DNA of 64,000 bases from Nemertoderma westbladi (taxonomy: Eukaryota > Xenacoelomorpha > Nemertodermatida > Nemertodermatidae), in the NCBI GenBank assembly GCA_032718475.1, contig JAUCBJ010008878.1:1-64000 (forward strand). The letters run 5' to 3'. Under the pieces are notes generated by a model. It was given only the letters and a program-made list of their open reading frames with translations, made no database searches and was not told the DNA's origin. This document shows positions 20,159 to 30,815 of the stretch, piece after piece; position 1 is the stretch's first letter; each line of letters opens with the position of its first letter. The translations under genes were made by a program, and so were the position numbers.

Positions 20159-20885
20159 TAGTGATCAAGAATTGTTGTAACATATTGAAAGATATGCATC
20201 TATAATAACTATTTACATCATTGTGTGCAAAGTAGCACTTTGCAGCGTTATGACCCGAGTTTATTTTATGTACCGAGCGAGTGCAGCGAGGGAGGTTTAC
20301 ATAAATAAACAAGGGTCTTTAACGCTGAAAAGTGACATATTACAATTCATATACGTACCTGTGATATTTTCGTATATTGCAAAAATAAAACTGCAACCTA
20401 TGTTATTGAGACAGTTTATTGTTTTGGTTAGAAAAGCCCGCCACTGTAACCTGCTCGTTTCTGTTAATTAATAAATCTAGAGAGAAAACTGGGGAGTGTT
20501 CTCAGCCTAGGGTGAGAAGACTGGGGAGTTATATTTGGTGGGGAGTTATCTCAGCCTGTTACACCGGCAAAGCCGACATCCAATCAAAATATGAAATTCA
20601 CTCGGAATGCGCCAATAAACAGTTTCCTATGGAAAAGTCTAACCACAGTAAATATCATTGATGCATAATTATCAGCAAACCGTTGGGCCCTGTAGGCTGT
20701 AGCTGCATTCAATATCCAAACGGACGGCAGATGAGCAGATACAGTTCTGCATTCAGAAATCACAAAGGGATTCATTCCACATTGAACCCTCAACAAAATG
20801 ATCATAATCTAATATCGATAACACCGGACTATCTCTACTTGTTCATGTTCACACATCCATATTCTCCTCATCAACATATTACAGT
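20159..20885. other. non-coding stretch
   Basis: No supported gene. Contains a duplicated CTGGGGAGT motif at 20490-20550. Small open frames here show no domain. Confidence 0.5.
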
Positions 20886-21125
20886 AGGAACTATCTCCCT
20901 CACATTGTTAAGGGGGAACCCCAACCAACGCGGACGCCTCACGCGTCAAGATTATAAAATAGGTTGCATGGGTTCCTATGGGAGCAGCCCCAACCAACGC
21001 GTCAAGCGGAAGCTTTAAAATAATTTTAGGTCTCAGACCTATTTTGCGGACGTGTCAAAATTATAGAAAGCATTTAAGTCTATGAGAGGAGCCCCAAACC
21101 ACGCGGACGCGTCAAAGTACAGCAT
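20886..21125. repeat. GCCCCAACCAACGCGGACGCGTCAA direct repeats
   Basis: Three spaced copies of CCCCAACCAACGCGGACGC / GACGCGTCAA occur near 20912, 20990 and 21092. They sit just before the Harbinger coding remnants and probably represent the subterminal left region of that element. No clear partner was found at the right side. Confidence 0.5.
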
Positions 21126-21252
21126 TAATTTAACTGTACTATTGTTGTGTATTATATAAATTACTGTACAGGGGTTGCAATACTGTTATTGTATTTCGTT
21201 TAGTTTGCAGTTTGTTGATGGACTGTGTGTGTGTTTGACTGCTAGGCTGAAA

Positions 21253-22911
21253 ATGGATAAAGAAGAAATATTAGTGCTGGTACATCAACATAGAGTATTG
21301 TTTGACAAGCAGCACTATAGCAAAAAATAACTGGCGACAGACAGTGAGTATAATTAAATCTTGATAATTATACAATTATTTTTATAATGTTTAATTATTA
21401 TAATACTGTATGTACAATTTACTACATCAGTCTAGCTACAGTATGTATGGTTTACAAACATATGCACGCTCCCACTGCCATTCCACTGCACCCAGTCCAT
21501 AGAAATAATCACAGGGTGTGTCTCGCACAGCTATAGCTTGGTTATTTGGCCTTCCTGTGGGTTGGTAGGTCGGCATATCCACCAAACCTGGGAGAGGGGG
21601 TTCTCCTCCATCAGAATAATTCCAGGCTCCAGTCCACTACCGGGGATCGTCCTCGTCCTTTACATCGATGAGCTTCGCACAGAAAATTATGTAGTACACA
21701 CGTAGCCTTGATAATGTGGTCTACATTGTCTGGGTTCAAATTTATAACCTTTCGATAGATTCTCCAGCGAGCCGCTACAATTCCAAAAGCATTTTCTACA
21801 ATTCTGCGTCCACGACATAGCCTATAATTGGTGACTTTCTCCTTATCACTTAGCCACCGACTCCTTGGATATGGTATCATTACATTCGGTTTAAGCATAA
21901 ATGCTTCGTCCACTACTACAGTATATAGTGGGGAAACAGCATTCCGCTTGTGTCTAACGGGAGGACCTTGTCGGGTGGCACATAAGCTCCCCTCCTCCAA
22001 CTGCTGACCCATCGCCGAGTCCCTAAATATGTTAGAGTCATTTTGACTTCCGTAGGATCCGACATCAATTGCGATAAACTTGTGATCTGGTCCAACAAGT
22101 GCAAGCAGCACTATTGAAAATACCCCTTAGGCCTATGGTTGGACCAGACTTGCGAGCCCGATTTGTATGGTGCATGAATGATAACATGTTTACCATTCGC
22201 AGCGCCAATACAGTTTGGTTGCTGCCACGAAAGCTGAACATTAGTTCCTTATATAGTTACATCCTGTTGCAAGAAATCTGAAATTTCCCATGTAATAAAT
22301 AATTATTTTTATATTATTGCCTATGTTTCAGCCGCTTCATGCAAGAAATATGGAAAACAATACGCGATCAGTATTTAAAATATACTAGAAAGATAAAGGA
22401 GAGGCACAATAAAACAGAATCGGATGGCGGAACACCACCAACTTTCAAGTTTGCCCAGAAATTAACATTCCTTGATAAATTTTTGGAGCCCCGACCAATC
22501 TTGGCTTCAATTTTGGATATTTATATACAAAAAAACGAGTCGACCAACGATGGCGACTATGGTTTCATTCTGATGTTGGTTCATGACCTCAGGAAAGTAC
22601 CTGAACACAAGAAAATAAAAGTACTGTAAAGATGGATATAATGAACTTTACATCAGGCTACCATAGAGTCGGTCACAGGACCCCGGACACCGGACACCAG
22701 ACGCCTTTGAGAACCAATTAATCCCGCCTGCAACGAATACAGGATGGCAAACCCCTCATGTACCGGCACCGAACACCTATCAAGACCAACATATACGTGC
22801 ATGGGCGAGCGGGACGGGGTATAACCAGGCGCAACCCCAACTTAATACTACAGCAGATGGTACTTACACACAGATGTATATACAATTGAATGGATGTGAT
22901 GACTGGATGTG
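21253..22911 (+). pseudogene. Harbinger-type MADF (Myb/SANT-like) protein, disrupted
   Basis: A first-exon-like piece (ATG at 21253) reads EEILVLVHQHRVLFDKQHYSKK, then an A-run frameshift before NWRQT and a GTGAGT donor at 21344. After a TTTCAG acceptor at 22331 the frame continues RFMQEIWKTIRDQYLKYTRK to HDLRKVPEHKKIK at 22620. This is the MADF domain layout of the DNA-binding partner encoded by PIF/Harbinger elements. A further frameshift near 22625 leads to KMDIMNF and a Gln/Thr-rich tail that ends near 22911. At least two frameshifts and one internal stop make it non-functional. Confidence 0.7.
21611..22290 (-). pseudogene. PIF/Harbinger DDE transposase, disrupted
   Basis: On the minus strand, CIGAANGKHVIIHAPYKSGS (from about 22245) and, after a frameshift near 22125, an open stretch of 166 residues contain the HARBI1-type DDE domain. 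Blocks seen: FIAIDVGSYGSQNDSNIF, VVVDEAF, MIPYPRSRWLSDKEKVTNYR and IVENAFGIVAARWRI. The asparagine in AANGKH replaces the usual Asp of the first catalytic block, so the triad looks broken as well. It lies antisense inside the putative intron of the MADF gene, a compact arrangement for the two Harbinger proteins. Confidence 0.85.
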
Positions 22912-23987
22912 AATTGGACGAAATTATGATTATATGTCTTATACTCTGGGTTTATGTCTTTGAAATGCCTATAAATTACAGTAGTTATTGGTAAATTTAG
23001 ATCACTATAATTAGTCCACTGGCATCCTACATTATTCTGACAATATTTAGGTTTACTTACCATAAACAAAGTCCAAGCCTCTCATCAGCCTTCAAAATGT
23101 ATCTTCTTACATGCTCGGATGGAGAAATGTGGGGCTCCACGCTCCAGTAATACAACCAGTTGGTCAAATTGGTGGTCCCCCATTGCTGGTCTGCATGACC
23201 ACAAAGGGTGTACCGGACCGGTACCCAGAAACGACGGTATTTTCTTTCCCTTTGTCTAACGACTGCAAGCAGCAGATGAAGGATTCCTATCTCACAAAGT
23301 ATTCAGTAACACCATATTACTTACACACCTTTCTATGCTCAATATTATACCCAGCTGTATTGCTCATCTAATGTTAATATATTTGTTTTATATTGATCTC
23401 ATATTCCTGCTAACTGTGCTAGAATGCTCAATTTTCGTTTGATTCCATGCATTTATCCCCAATTTACAGCGCAAAAAATTTATATAAGATTTAATAAAGT
23501 AATGGTATACTTTTGGACAAATTTGTTAAGATTCAGACGTTATGGAGTTATGGAGTATTCGATCACATTTAGGTAAAATGCTCAGTTTTCCCAAAGTGGC
23601 ATCATAATGCTGTTTTGTAATGTAATGGAACTATTAACAATTCTTCAGACTTCACGTCCCGGTTAACCATTTGAAGTTGATAATGAGATTATGGTTGGGG
23701 TCAAAGTAATTAAAAAACAGCTAATATTGTGTACATGAGCGTCGTATACAATACCATACATACAGTTCAGTTCATAACATACTCTTACATAAAATAATAA
23801 TAGATAATTATCAAGTCATGGGAAACATTGACCTTTGTCCTTAAATACGGAAGTTAATTATCTCGAATAAACTTTATGTTTTGTAATAGAACTCTTGTCA
23901 TACCTGTTTTCTCTGTATGACTACCACTTCAAACATTTTTAAAGTAGTTCCTCGCCCTGAGCACCGTCGTATGCATAACAAAAGGAA
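22912..23987. other. non-coding stretch
   Basis: No supported gene. An 86-codon frame at 23111 has no domain signature. Right-hand end of the Harbinger element not found. Confidence 0.5.
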
Positions 23988-24076
23988 GGGATAGAGATCT
24001 TTAGGTGCCATACTATTATAATATTATAATATAATAATATATTATACTTATAGCGGCACCTAAAGATATCTCACCC
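23988..24076. repeat. AT-cored hairpin
   Basis: GGGATAGAGATCTTTAGGTGCC pairs imperfectly with GGCACCTAAAGATATCTCACCC around a core of alternating TATAATAT. It is a small palindromic element. Confidence 0.6.
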
Positions 24077-24567
24077 GTCCTTCTATTAATTAAATCAAAA
24101 ATTTGTACAGATTAGTGTGATAATTTTGTATATAGGCCTAAAGTACTCCAAATGTCGCAATCACGCACAGGTCCCACCATGGTGTAGTGATTTAATCTGT
24201 TGCATTGAATTCGCATCTCTGGTTCTAGATGACATATGTTTCTATTTAGGTATGATGAATGCTTTAATGGGACTAGACTAGATTATTCCTTAACTAAAAT
24301 GAATTGAGATCGGCTAGATCTGTAACCGCCCCCCTACATCTCGCATTAACAAGTACAGTAGGGCCCTACTTATTATTATAATAATCGTACAATCAGTTAC
24401 CACATAACTATTCTCATCAGCAACCACATTGTTCGCATGAATTATATATGGTTATATTATATAATTATATATTATTATATTATGTATATTTTTTAAGACC
24501 ATGTATAAACCCATTTTAAGTCAAGCTCAGACATATTTGTAATTTGGCTTAATATTTGCATTTTTAT

Positions 24568-24569
24568 AG
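24568..24569 (+). promoter_or_regulatory. probable 3' splice site in the 5' UTR of ARM-TIR gene 2
   Basis: Same TTTTTATAG|AAGTA junction as gene 1, 22 bases before the ATG at 24592. It rules out the longer N-terminal reading from 24556, which would also need a non-ATG start. Confidence 0.5.
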
Positions 24570-24591
24570 AAGTACTGTATCAACTCTCAAA

Positions 24592-26973
24592 ATGCCGCTC
24601 ATAACTGGAGAAGAGGAAGACCTAGTAGGACACATTAAGGATCTCATACTTGTGATCGAAGAGTCTCCTGAATACCATTATAAACCTCCCCTTGGAGACC
24701 TGGAGAATTTGATTAAAACAGTAGTTAATTTGGGAGACGAGCCGTTAAACCAACCAATATTTCACTTACTTTGGAAGGATCTAATCGAGTTATTGGAGAC
24801 CGTGAATGATGCCAATAACTTACTCGATATGGGGTTAGACAAGTCAAGGGTGATTGAAGCATTTCAAGATGAATCACTTATATTAACTCTTAAACAAGTT
24901 CAGAATATTGAGATCCGCTTGGCTTCAAGGAGCAAGAAATTTTGTGAAGTTCTGGTGGATGAGTGCATTATCGAGCGTTGTCTTGAAGAACTAGATGCAA
25001 TTGATACAAGTTTATACTCTTTGAAGACAGTTAGAGATGTCATGGCTGGAAATATATTTCTAATTGGATGTTTGGTAAAAAAGATAAGTAGTGCAAGAGA
25101 AATATGCACAGAGTGTGATGGTGTGCAGATATTGACAAAGATCTTACCAAAAAGCGAAGCAAAGGTAAAATTGTTCTGTTATTATATTTTATCAATGATA
25201 ATATTGAATGAAAATGATGATGTACTAATATCTAATTCTGATATTATCGGTACAGTTGTAGAGACAGTTAAAGAATGCCTTTCCCAACCCCATCACCAGA
25301 TCAATGTAGACAGCTACTCTCATGATTCTGATACAATGGCTACTTTAATGCTGACAGATCTTTTGGAATGTCTTGGCAAAATATTGCTTAATGATAGTAA
25401 TAAAAGGCAGTTTGTTAATTGTGGTGGAATTCCTTGCTTAATGGAAGTCCTTAAGGGAGAAGCTTGTAATAATGAGGAGAAATTGTTGGCCACTAATATA
25501 ATTTGGCTGTTATCTTTTGATGAAACATATTGCAAGACTTTGCGCGAAAATAAAAGCTGTACAGAAATATTGGAGAATGTAGTTGTACAAGGTAATTGTG
25601 AAGATGATGCATTTGTTAAGCGTCTCAAAGAAAATGCTAAAGGAGCTCTCTTCGAAATCCAAGGATGCTTCATACCTATCAAATTACTTCGAAGTAAAGC
25701 TACGTCCTCTGATCCCAGTACTCCTGTACTCAAAGCAATTTCCGAAGAAAGGAAACTTTCAGGAAAGAAACCCAAAGTGGCTAAAGCAGGCCCAAACGTA
25801 ATTCAGAAGGCCAAAACATTCTCCCCAAAGACAAAGAAAAAATCTCTACCCGATGAAGCACATATGCTGGGAAAATCTGTTCTGCCAACAACATCGAGTA
25901 GATCAAAGTCCATTGAAGTTAGATCAATGCGACGGATTAGTGGTACAACGGCAGAAGTTGATGACCCTATATTGGAGCCAGAATACAACTTTGATGTACC
26001 TCATGATGATGAACAATTTCGTGGTGGCCTGATGCCTGATGATGTTCAGTTATTAGGAGTTGGTGCTTCAAAGATGGTTGATGATGATATACAGTTATTG
26101 GGCAGTGTGCGTGGACCTTTGCCTAGTCACGACCAACTTTCTGTGGAAAGCAGTAAACGCGCTGTAGGACAAGCAATGCTCAGCTATCAATGGGACCACC
26201 AGACTACTATACTACGATTGAAAAAATACCTGGAAAGAGCGGGAATTCCTGTTTGGATGGATGTGGATAACATGGAACGAGATATACTAGATAGCATGGC
26301 TGATGCTGTAGAAAGTTCAGATATTATAATTATGGGATTGTCGAAGAGATACAAGGACAGCTTGTCGTGTCGCACGGAAGCAAAGTATGCCTACACTAAG
26401 AAGAAGTCTGTGATTGCTGTGAAGGTTGAATCCAACTACGAACCAGATGGATGGTTGGGTGCCCTGGTTGGAACGGCCTTATATCACGATATAAGTTCGA
26501 AAGAACTGTTAGATAAGGAATGGCCAAAGATAGCTGAACGTTTGGGAAAGGAGCTCAATATTACAATTAAAACTAAGGACAAGCAAGGACAGAGAGGCAA
26601 AGAAATGATATCAAGTAAGAGAAATAAATTTAGAAATAGGTCAAAAAGAAAACAACATTCCATGAGCATCGATGAACCTGATTCTACTCCAACGACAAGA
26701 AATACTTCAGAGTTGAACAAATCTCCATCTCCCATCATTACTCCAGTAAGCGCATGGACCTCAAGCGATGTTGATAAGTGGGTTACAACGAACCACTTGG
26801 AGAGTTTCAGCGAATTTTTTAAATTCTGGACAGGAAAACAACTCGTGGAACTGATTAATATCCGTAAAGAGTCAACGAGTACTTTGGTTAAATTTGTTGA
26901 GTCGCATTCAGCATGTAATAACTCATCCCAGTTATTGTTTCTGTCAGCTCTTATCAATGATCTGAAACCCTGA
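24592..26973 (+). CDS. ARM-TIR-SAM protein 2 (paralogue of the 8825 gene)
   Basis: 793 residues, one exon. ARM-like region to about residue 359, close to gene 1 throughout. The linker (360-522) is longer by about 27 residues and strongly diverged, with a repeated DDVQLLG/DDIQLLG motif. The TIR domain (about 523-666) is identical in amino acids to that of gene 1, from AVGQAMLSYQW through KDKQGQRGK; the DNA differences there are at synonymous sites. The candidate catalytic glutamate is Glu596 in CRTEAKYAY. A basic NLS-like patch and the SAM-like domain (from Trp722) follow with few changes. Possible roles: NAD cleavage or signalling in innate defence, inferred from the fold. The two genes lie 13.5 kb apart in the same orientation, separated by LINE and Harbinger debris, so they probably arose by tandem duplication. 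Confidence 0.93.
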   Translation: MPLITGEEEDLVGHIKDLILVIEESPEYHYKPPLGDLENLIKTVVNLGDEPLNQPIFHLLWKDLIELLETVNDANNLLDMGLDKSRVIEAFQDESLILTLKQVQNIEIRLASRSKKFCEVLVDECIIERCLEELDAIDTSLYSLKTVRDVMAGNIFLIGCLVKKISSAREICTECDGVQILTKILPKSEAKVKLFCYYILSMIILNENDDVLISNSDIIGTVVETVKECLSQPHHQINVDSYSHDSDTMATLMLTDLLECLGKILLNDSNKRQFVNCGGIPCLMEVLKGEACNNEEKLLATNIIWLLSFDETYCKTLRENKSCTEILENVVVQGNCEDDAFVKRLKENAKGALFEIQGCFIPIKLLRSKATSSDPSTPVLKAISEERKLSGKKPKVAKAGPNVIQKAKTFSPKTKKKSLPDEAHMLGKSVLPTTSSRSKSIEVRSMRRISGTTAEVDDPILEPEYNFDVPHDDEQFRGGLMPDDVQLLGVGASKMVDDDIQLLGSVRGPLPSHDQLSVESSKRAVGQAMLSYQWDHQTTILRLKKYLERAGIPVWMDVDNMERDILDSMADAVESSDIIIMGLSKRYKDSLSCRTEAKYAYTKKKSVIAVKVESNYEPDGWLGALVGTALYHDISSKELLDKEWPKIAERLGKELNITIKTKDKQGQRGKEMISSKRNKFRNRSKRKQHSMSIDEPDSTPTTRNTSELNKSPSPIITPVSAWTSSDVDKWVTTNHLESFSEFFKFWTGKQLVELINIRKESTSTLVKFVESHSACNNSSQLLFLSALINDLKP

Positions 26974-28230
26974 CTAAAACTACTTCAAATTGTGTTATTA
27001 TTGATTAGAAGAACGAAACGTTGTAACGAAACGCTAATCTCAAACAAAGTTGTTCATAGCAATCTAAATAACGCCATAATATTGTGATTACATAATTGCG
27101 ATCCAGGATGTAGAAATTATCCTGGCCTGTGTTTTATCACAGATAATGAAATCATGTTCTAATTATTATAATTTATTATGTTGCCTATAAATTAGGACTT
27201 TATCAATATACATTTAAATTACATTACAGATATAACAGTAACATTAACAGTGCCTGCTGAAGCGAAATTAAAGCTGCCAATTTCAAGTAAATTTTATTAA
27301 AATACTCAGATGTTCAATATGTTATTTTGATGATTTATTATTCAAACAGTGTATACAAATAATTATTATATAAATATTGACTAAATGTCTAAATATTGTG
27401 TGTAAATTACTATAATTACAATGTAACATCTTCACCACGCTTTATAAAATGCATTATTTGGTGATTTATGTCAAATCTACCTTTCAAAGCGAGATTATAA
27501 AGCGGATATTTCGTACCCAGTCATTTTGTACCCATGAAAAATATTAAATACTGGTCTGTGAATATAATATCGCTATTAGGGTGTCAGCTATATACTTCTT
27601 CAGCTTGGAGCAGAACCACACCGAAGCACATCTCCAGCTCAGTAGTGGTATTCCTGGACCTTGACGGCGGCGGAAATTGAACCTGGGACCAATGTGGATG
27701 GATGGTGTTTGATATGTTTGAAGGCAAGTCCAAAAATTCACCTTGCAGTATTCTAGGTATATTGCTTCATATAGGCCTTCTTGGCCTTGAGAAAAATACT
27801 GCACATGGCTCACGTCATCAAACCTTGTTCTGGTGCTGGCTGGAGGGCATTAGCACAATGAGTAGCAACCACAGAGGATGACACTTGGTTACCCAAGCTA
27901 AAGGTGATTTGACATCTGTAAGTAATGCTAAGTTGGGTGCTTGGGGATAGGCTCTGAGATCTCAACTCGGACACAGAGCAAAGGAGATAAATGGAAAATG
28001 CACTTTATCTGAGCAAATTGTTTCATTCCAATACTGCTAGGGCAGTATTGACTATGAGTGTATCCAATGGTTCTGGGAACTGAAGGGAGATAACTCTTTG
28101 GTACATGACAATAGTGCAGGTAGATATCTCTGGTACAGGACAATAGTGCAGGTAGCTAACGAGATCCGAGAGGCCCCGATTCGAGAGGTATGCAGTACCC
28201 AGTACTGGTACCTAATACTTTTAGTTTAAT
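26974..28230. other. non-coding stretch with an unrecognised transposon-like segment
   Basis: AT-rich to 27540. The minus strand between 27560 and 27850 reads as two adjoining open pieces in different frames, one with VQYFSQGQEGLYEAIYLEY and the next with FPPPSRSRNTTTELEMCFGV. This looks like a frameshifted coding relic, probably mobile-element derived; family not recognised. A duplicated GGTACA(G/T)GACAATAGTGCAGGTAG motif occurs at 28100-28155. Confidence 0.4.
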
Positions 28231-28266
28231 GGGGGGGGGGGGGGGGATACCCCCCCCCCCCCCCCC
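28231..28266. repeat. G16-ATA-C17 homopolymer hairpin
   Basis: Sixteen G, the triplet ATA, then seventeen C, a perfect self-complementary block. Such sequence can form quadruplex and i-motif structures and is error-prone in sequencing, so the lengths are unsure. Confidence 0.85.
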
Positions 28267-29424
28267 TGGGTACAAATTTCGAATTTTTGATTTAATGAAA
28301 TGAGAAATAAGAATTTAATGGGGATTTCACATTTTAAAACAGCTTAGCCTAGCTTTAAAACCGACAAACCGCCAGACAGACTGTTCGCGCTTTCAGACCT
28401 TTAGCAGTTTAACCTGCCAATTTTAGGTGTCCTCTTGTTTATAAATCGACTTTAGCCTATAACAATTATTTAATGCACATGAAGTAACATTAGCCGAAGC
28501 CAGTCTATGCGCGATCATTCACCCACAGTTAAGGGAGACTGGATTCGGATGCTTTGACCTTATTGCGGTGTAGACCTACTGTATTATTCGATTGATCACT
28601 ACTATATAATCTCTGACAATATTATTCACTTTCGAGGAAATATTAACAGTTCCTTTAGGACGTGGCACTTTAAGTATAAAACAGAGTTATGACTTATACT
28701 GAACACAACGGGATGGCTACTGATTTTCGTAAATAGCGCATTCTTTAGGATATGCTTTATTATCTGTCACACTGCTGCATACGATTTCGCACTGCTGCAC
28801 ACTGATCTGCCGACCGTCACTGAATTTGATCATATATAAGGAGGATAGCAACTGACACATGTAGGGATTATGAAATAGCATTTAATGCACACTAAAACCA
28901 CTGTAATGTAAGTCGCAATTGCTACCGGTAACCGGTCCCTCTAACCTTTAGTAATCAAGAAGATTGGGGGTTTTATGATTATTTATCGATATTCTCCCAA
29001 TGTAACAACATATCCATCAACATATAACCATTAATAACAGACAGTAAACAGAAGTACAATAATGCGGTGATATTCAGCCAGTATCGGTAGTACCGGTACC
29101 GCAGTTGCAGGTGCAGTATCAAAGTTGTTCAGTCAGTGCAGACTGCAGATAATAGATTTACGTTCTTATAATCAAAGCCGTCTAATGTTGGCCAAAGTCT
29201 GAAACTTCTACCGAAGTACAGAAGAATCCTAAGCCGGTGTTCTGGGCTTAGAAAAGATACACACTGACTGAATTGCGTGGGTTTCTGTAGGCACTGTCCA
29301 ACACAAAGTGAAAATCGCTCTGATTGGCCGAGCAGAACAAAGAACAAAGAAAAGCTCCACGCTGGCAGTAAATCAGCTGACAGATTTCGTCATCTGAATT
29401 ACACTCTATTTAGAGTATTTGGCG
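28267..29424. other. non-coding stretch
   Basis: No supported gene, repeat or element boundary seen; ACCGGT words at 28925 and 29085-29100. Confidence 0.5.
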
Positions 29425-29562
29425 TATTGCGGCATAAAATTGCTTGTTATGTCCGCTAAAACACCTACAGGGTACATTGCGGATAAAATGGCTTGTTATG
29501 TCCGCTAAAACAACTAAACAGTTCATTGCGGAGAAAAATGACTGGTTATATCCGCAAAAGCT
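29425..29562. repeat. three copies of a ~50-bp tandem repeat
   Basis: Units begin ATTGCGG(C/A)(T/G)A(T)AAAAT at 29425, 29475 and 29525 and share GCTTGTTATGTCCGCTAAAAC. The third copy is more diverged. Confidence 0.8.
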
Positions 29563-30490
29563 TTTACACAGACAGATTAGATACTTCCAAACATTAAAGC
29601 TGTCGTCGGAAATGAAATCACCAACCATGAAAGCCCCATTTTAAAATTTAGGTGGTGTGCAGCCTTAGTGCAAAACAGTACTACAAATTAACAGACCCGG
29701 GGCGGACAGATTTGAGCGGGCTGCAGAAAGGTTCAAACTTTAAAGGAAATTATCTTAGAAATACATTTTTAGATTTTCAATTTTTTAAAGTACAGTACTA
29801 CTCGACCGTCATTGTTCACCAAAATTTGATAATTTATGGCTCGGTTGAAAGGTTTTTTTGAAGATCCTGAAAAACTCCCTCAGCTCTTTTTTTAAAAAGT
29901 TTAATTCAAATATTAGTGCGAATTTTTATTAATTGAATAAATTAAAATTAATTTATTTATTTAAGGCTAAAATACATCTCGACTACCCTTTAAGAAAGCC
30001 CTCCGCCTGACGGCACTAGGTAGGACAGAATATATTTTTATTATTTTATTAAATATATTATTATTATAACATTTTTTATCATTTACTTAAATTTTTAAAG
30101 TTTCACTTTCTGAAATTTAAGTATTCAAATATTATTAATTTAATTAAAAATTGATAATTGAAAAAATCTGCTGGAGATTTTCGTAGATTTGAAGGTGCTG
30201 AGAACAAAAAAGTTGGTTTAAAAAATTATGACAAATATTAAATTGAATATTAAATATTAAATAAATAAATCATAAATCATTTATCATAAATCATTTAAAA
30301 TAATATCAAATATTAAATATTACACTACTACCTAGTGTATTACTGTATTAGTAAATTATTTAATTCTGCGACTCGCTTTGAATTAAATTATTAACCATCG
30401 TAAGGTGTATAGTATCACCTGGCTGCTTCAATGAATCGCGGACCTCATGTGTCTTAACTAACATGGTAAACAATGGTAAACTAACAGGAG
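29563..30490. other. non-coding, very AT-rich stretch
   Basis: Simple A/T-rich sequence around 29880-30370 with repeated AAATATTAAATATT; no gene. Confidence 0.55.
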
Positions 30491-30494
30491 TTGA

Positions 30495-30815
30495 TGGCCC
30501 CAAGGTCTGTGCCATAGATAAGGGAGGCAGTCGTTCCATATTTCTTCCAGTTATTTTGTCGCTACCACGGTCAAGTATGGGAAGTTGGGGACTCTTCGTA
30601 CATATAGTTGCAGAACGCGGTCTATACTATAGTCCGGGTGTGTTTCCAGAAGCCTCAGGACCTCAGCGACTGTAGGTACCGGTAGTGTTTCCTACTGTTT
30701 TAGCTTTATCCTCCTCTTCTTTGAGCTGAAGCAGAGCCTGCTGGTAGGCAAGTTCTATCCCATGCCCGGGATCCTTAGTGACAGTGAGAACATCCTCATT
30801 TTAAACTGTTGGTGG
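30495..30815 (-). pseudogene. unrecognised coding-like fragment
   Basis: Minus-strand frames read DVLTVTKDPGHGIELAYQQ with a following LLQLKEEEDKAKT (about 30810-30695). After a ~25-base interruption that begins GTAGG, they continue AEVLRLLETHPDYSIDRVLQ and LYVRRVPNFPYL (about 30675-30555). The helix-like charge pattern and codon-like composition look protein-coding, but I do not recognise the family. Stops at both ends indicate a fragment of a gene or transposon ORF, or internal exons. Confidence 0.4.

Noticed and set aside
24556-24591. Twelve extra N-terminal residues for ARM-TIR protein 2
   Set aside because: They require a non-ATG start and translate across the probable splice acceptor; the paralogue has no such extension.
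30463-30675. Plus-strand 70-codon frame
   Set aside because: The opposite strand reads as much more protein-like; this is its shadow.
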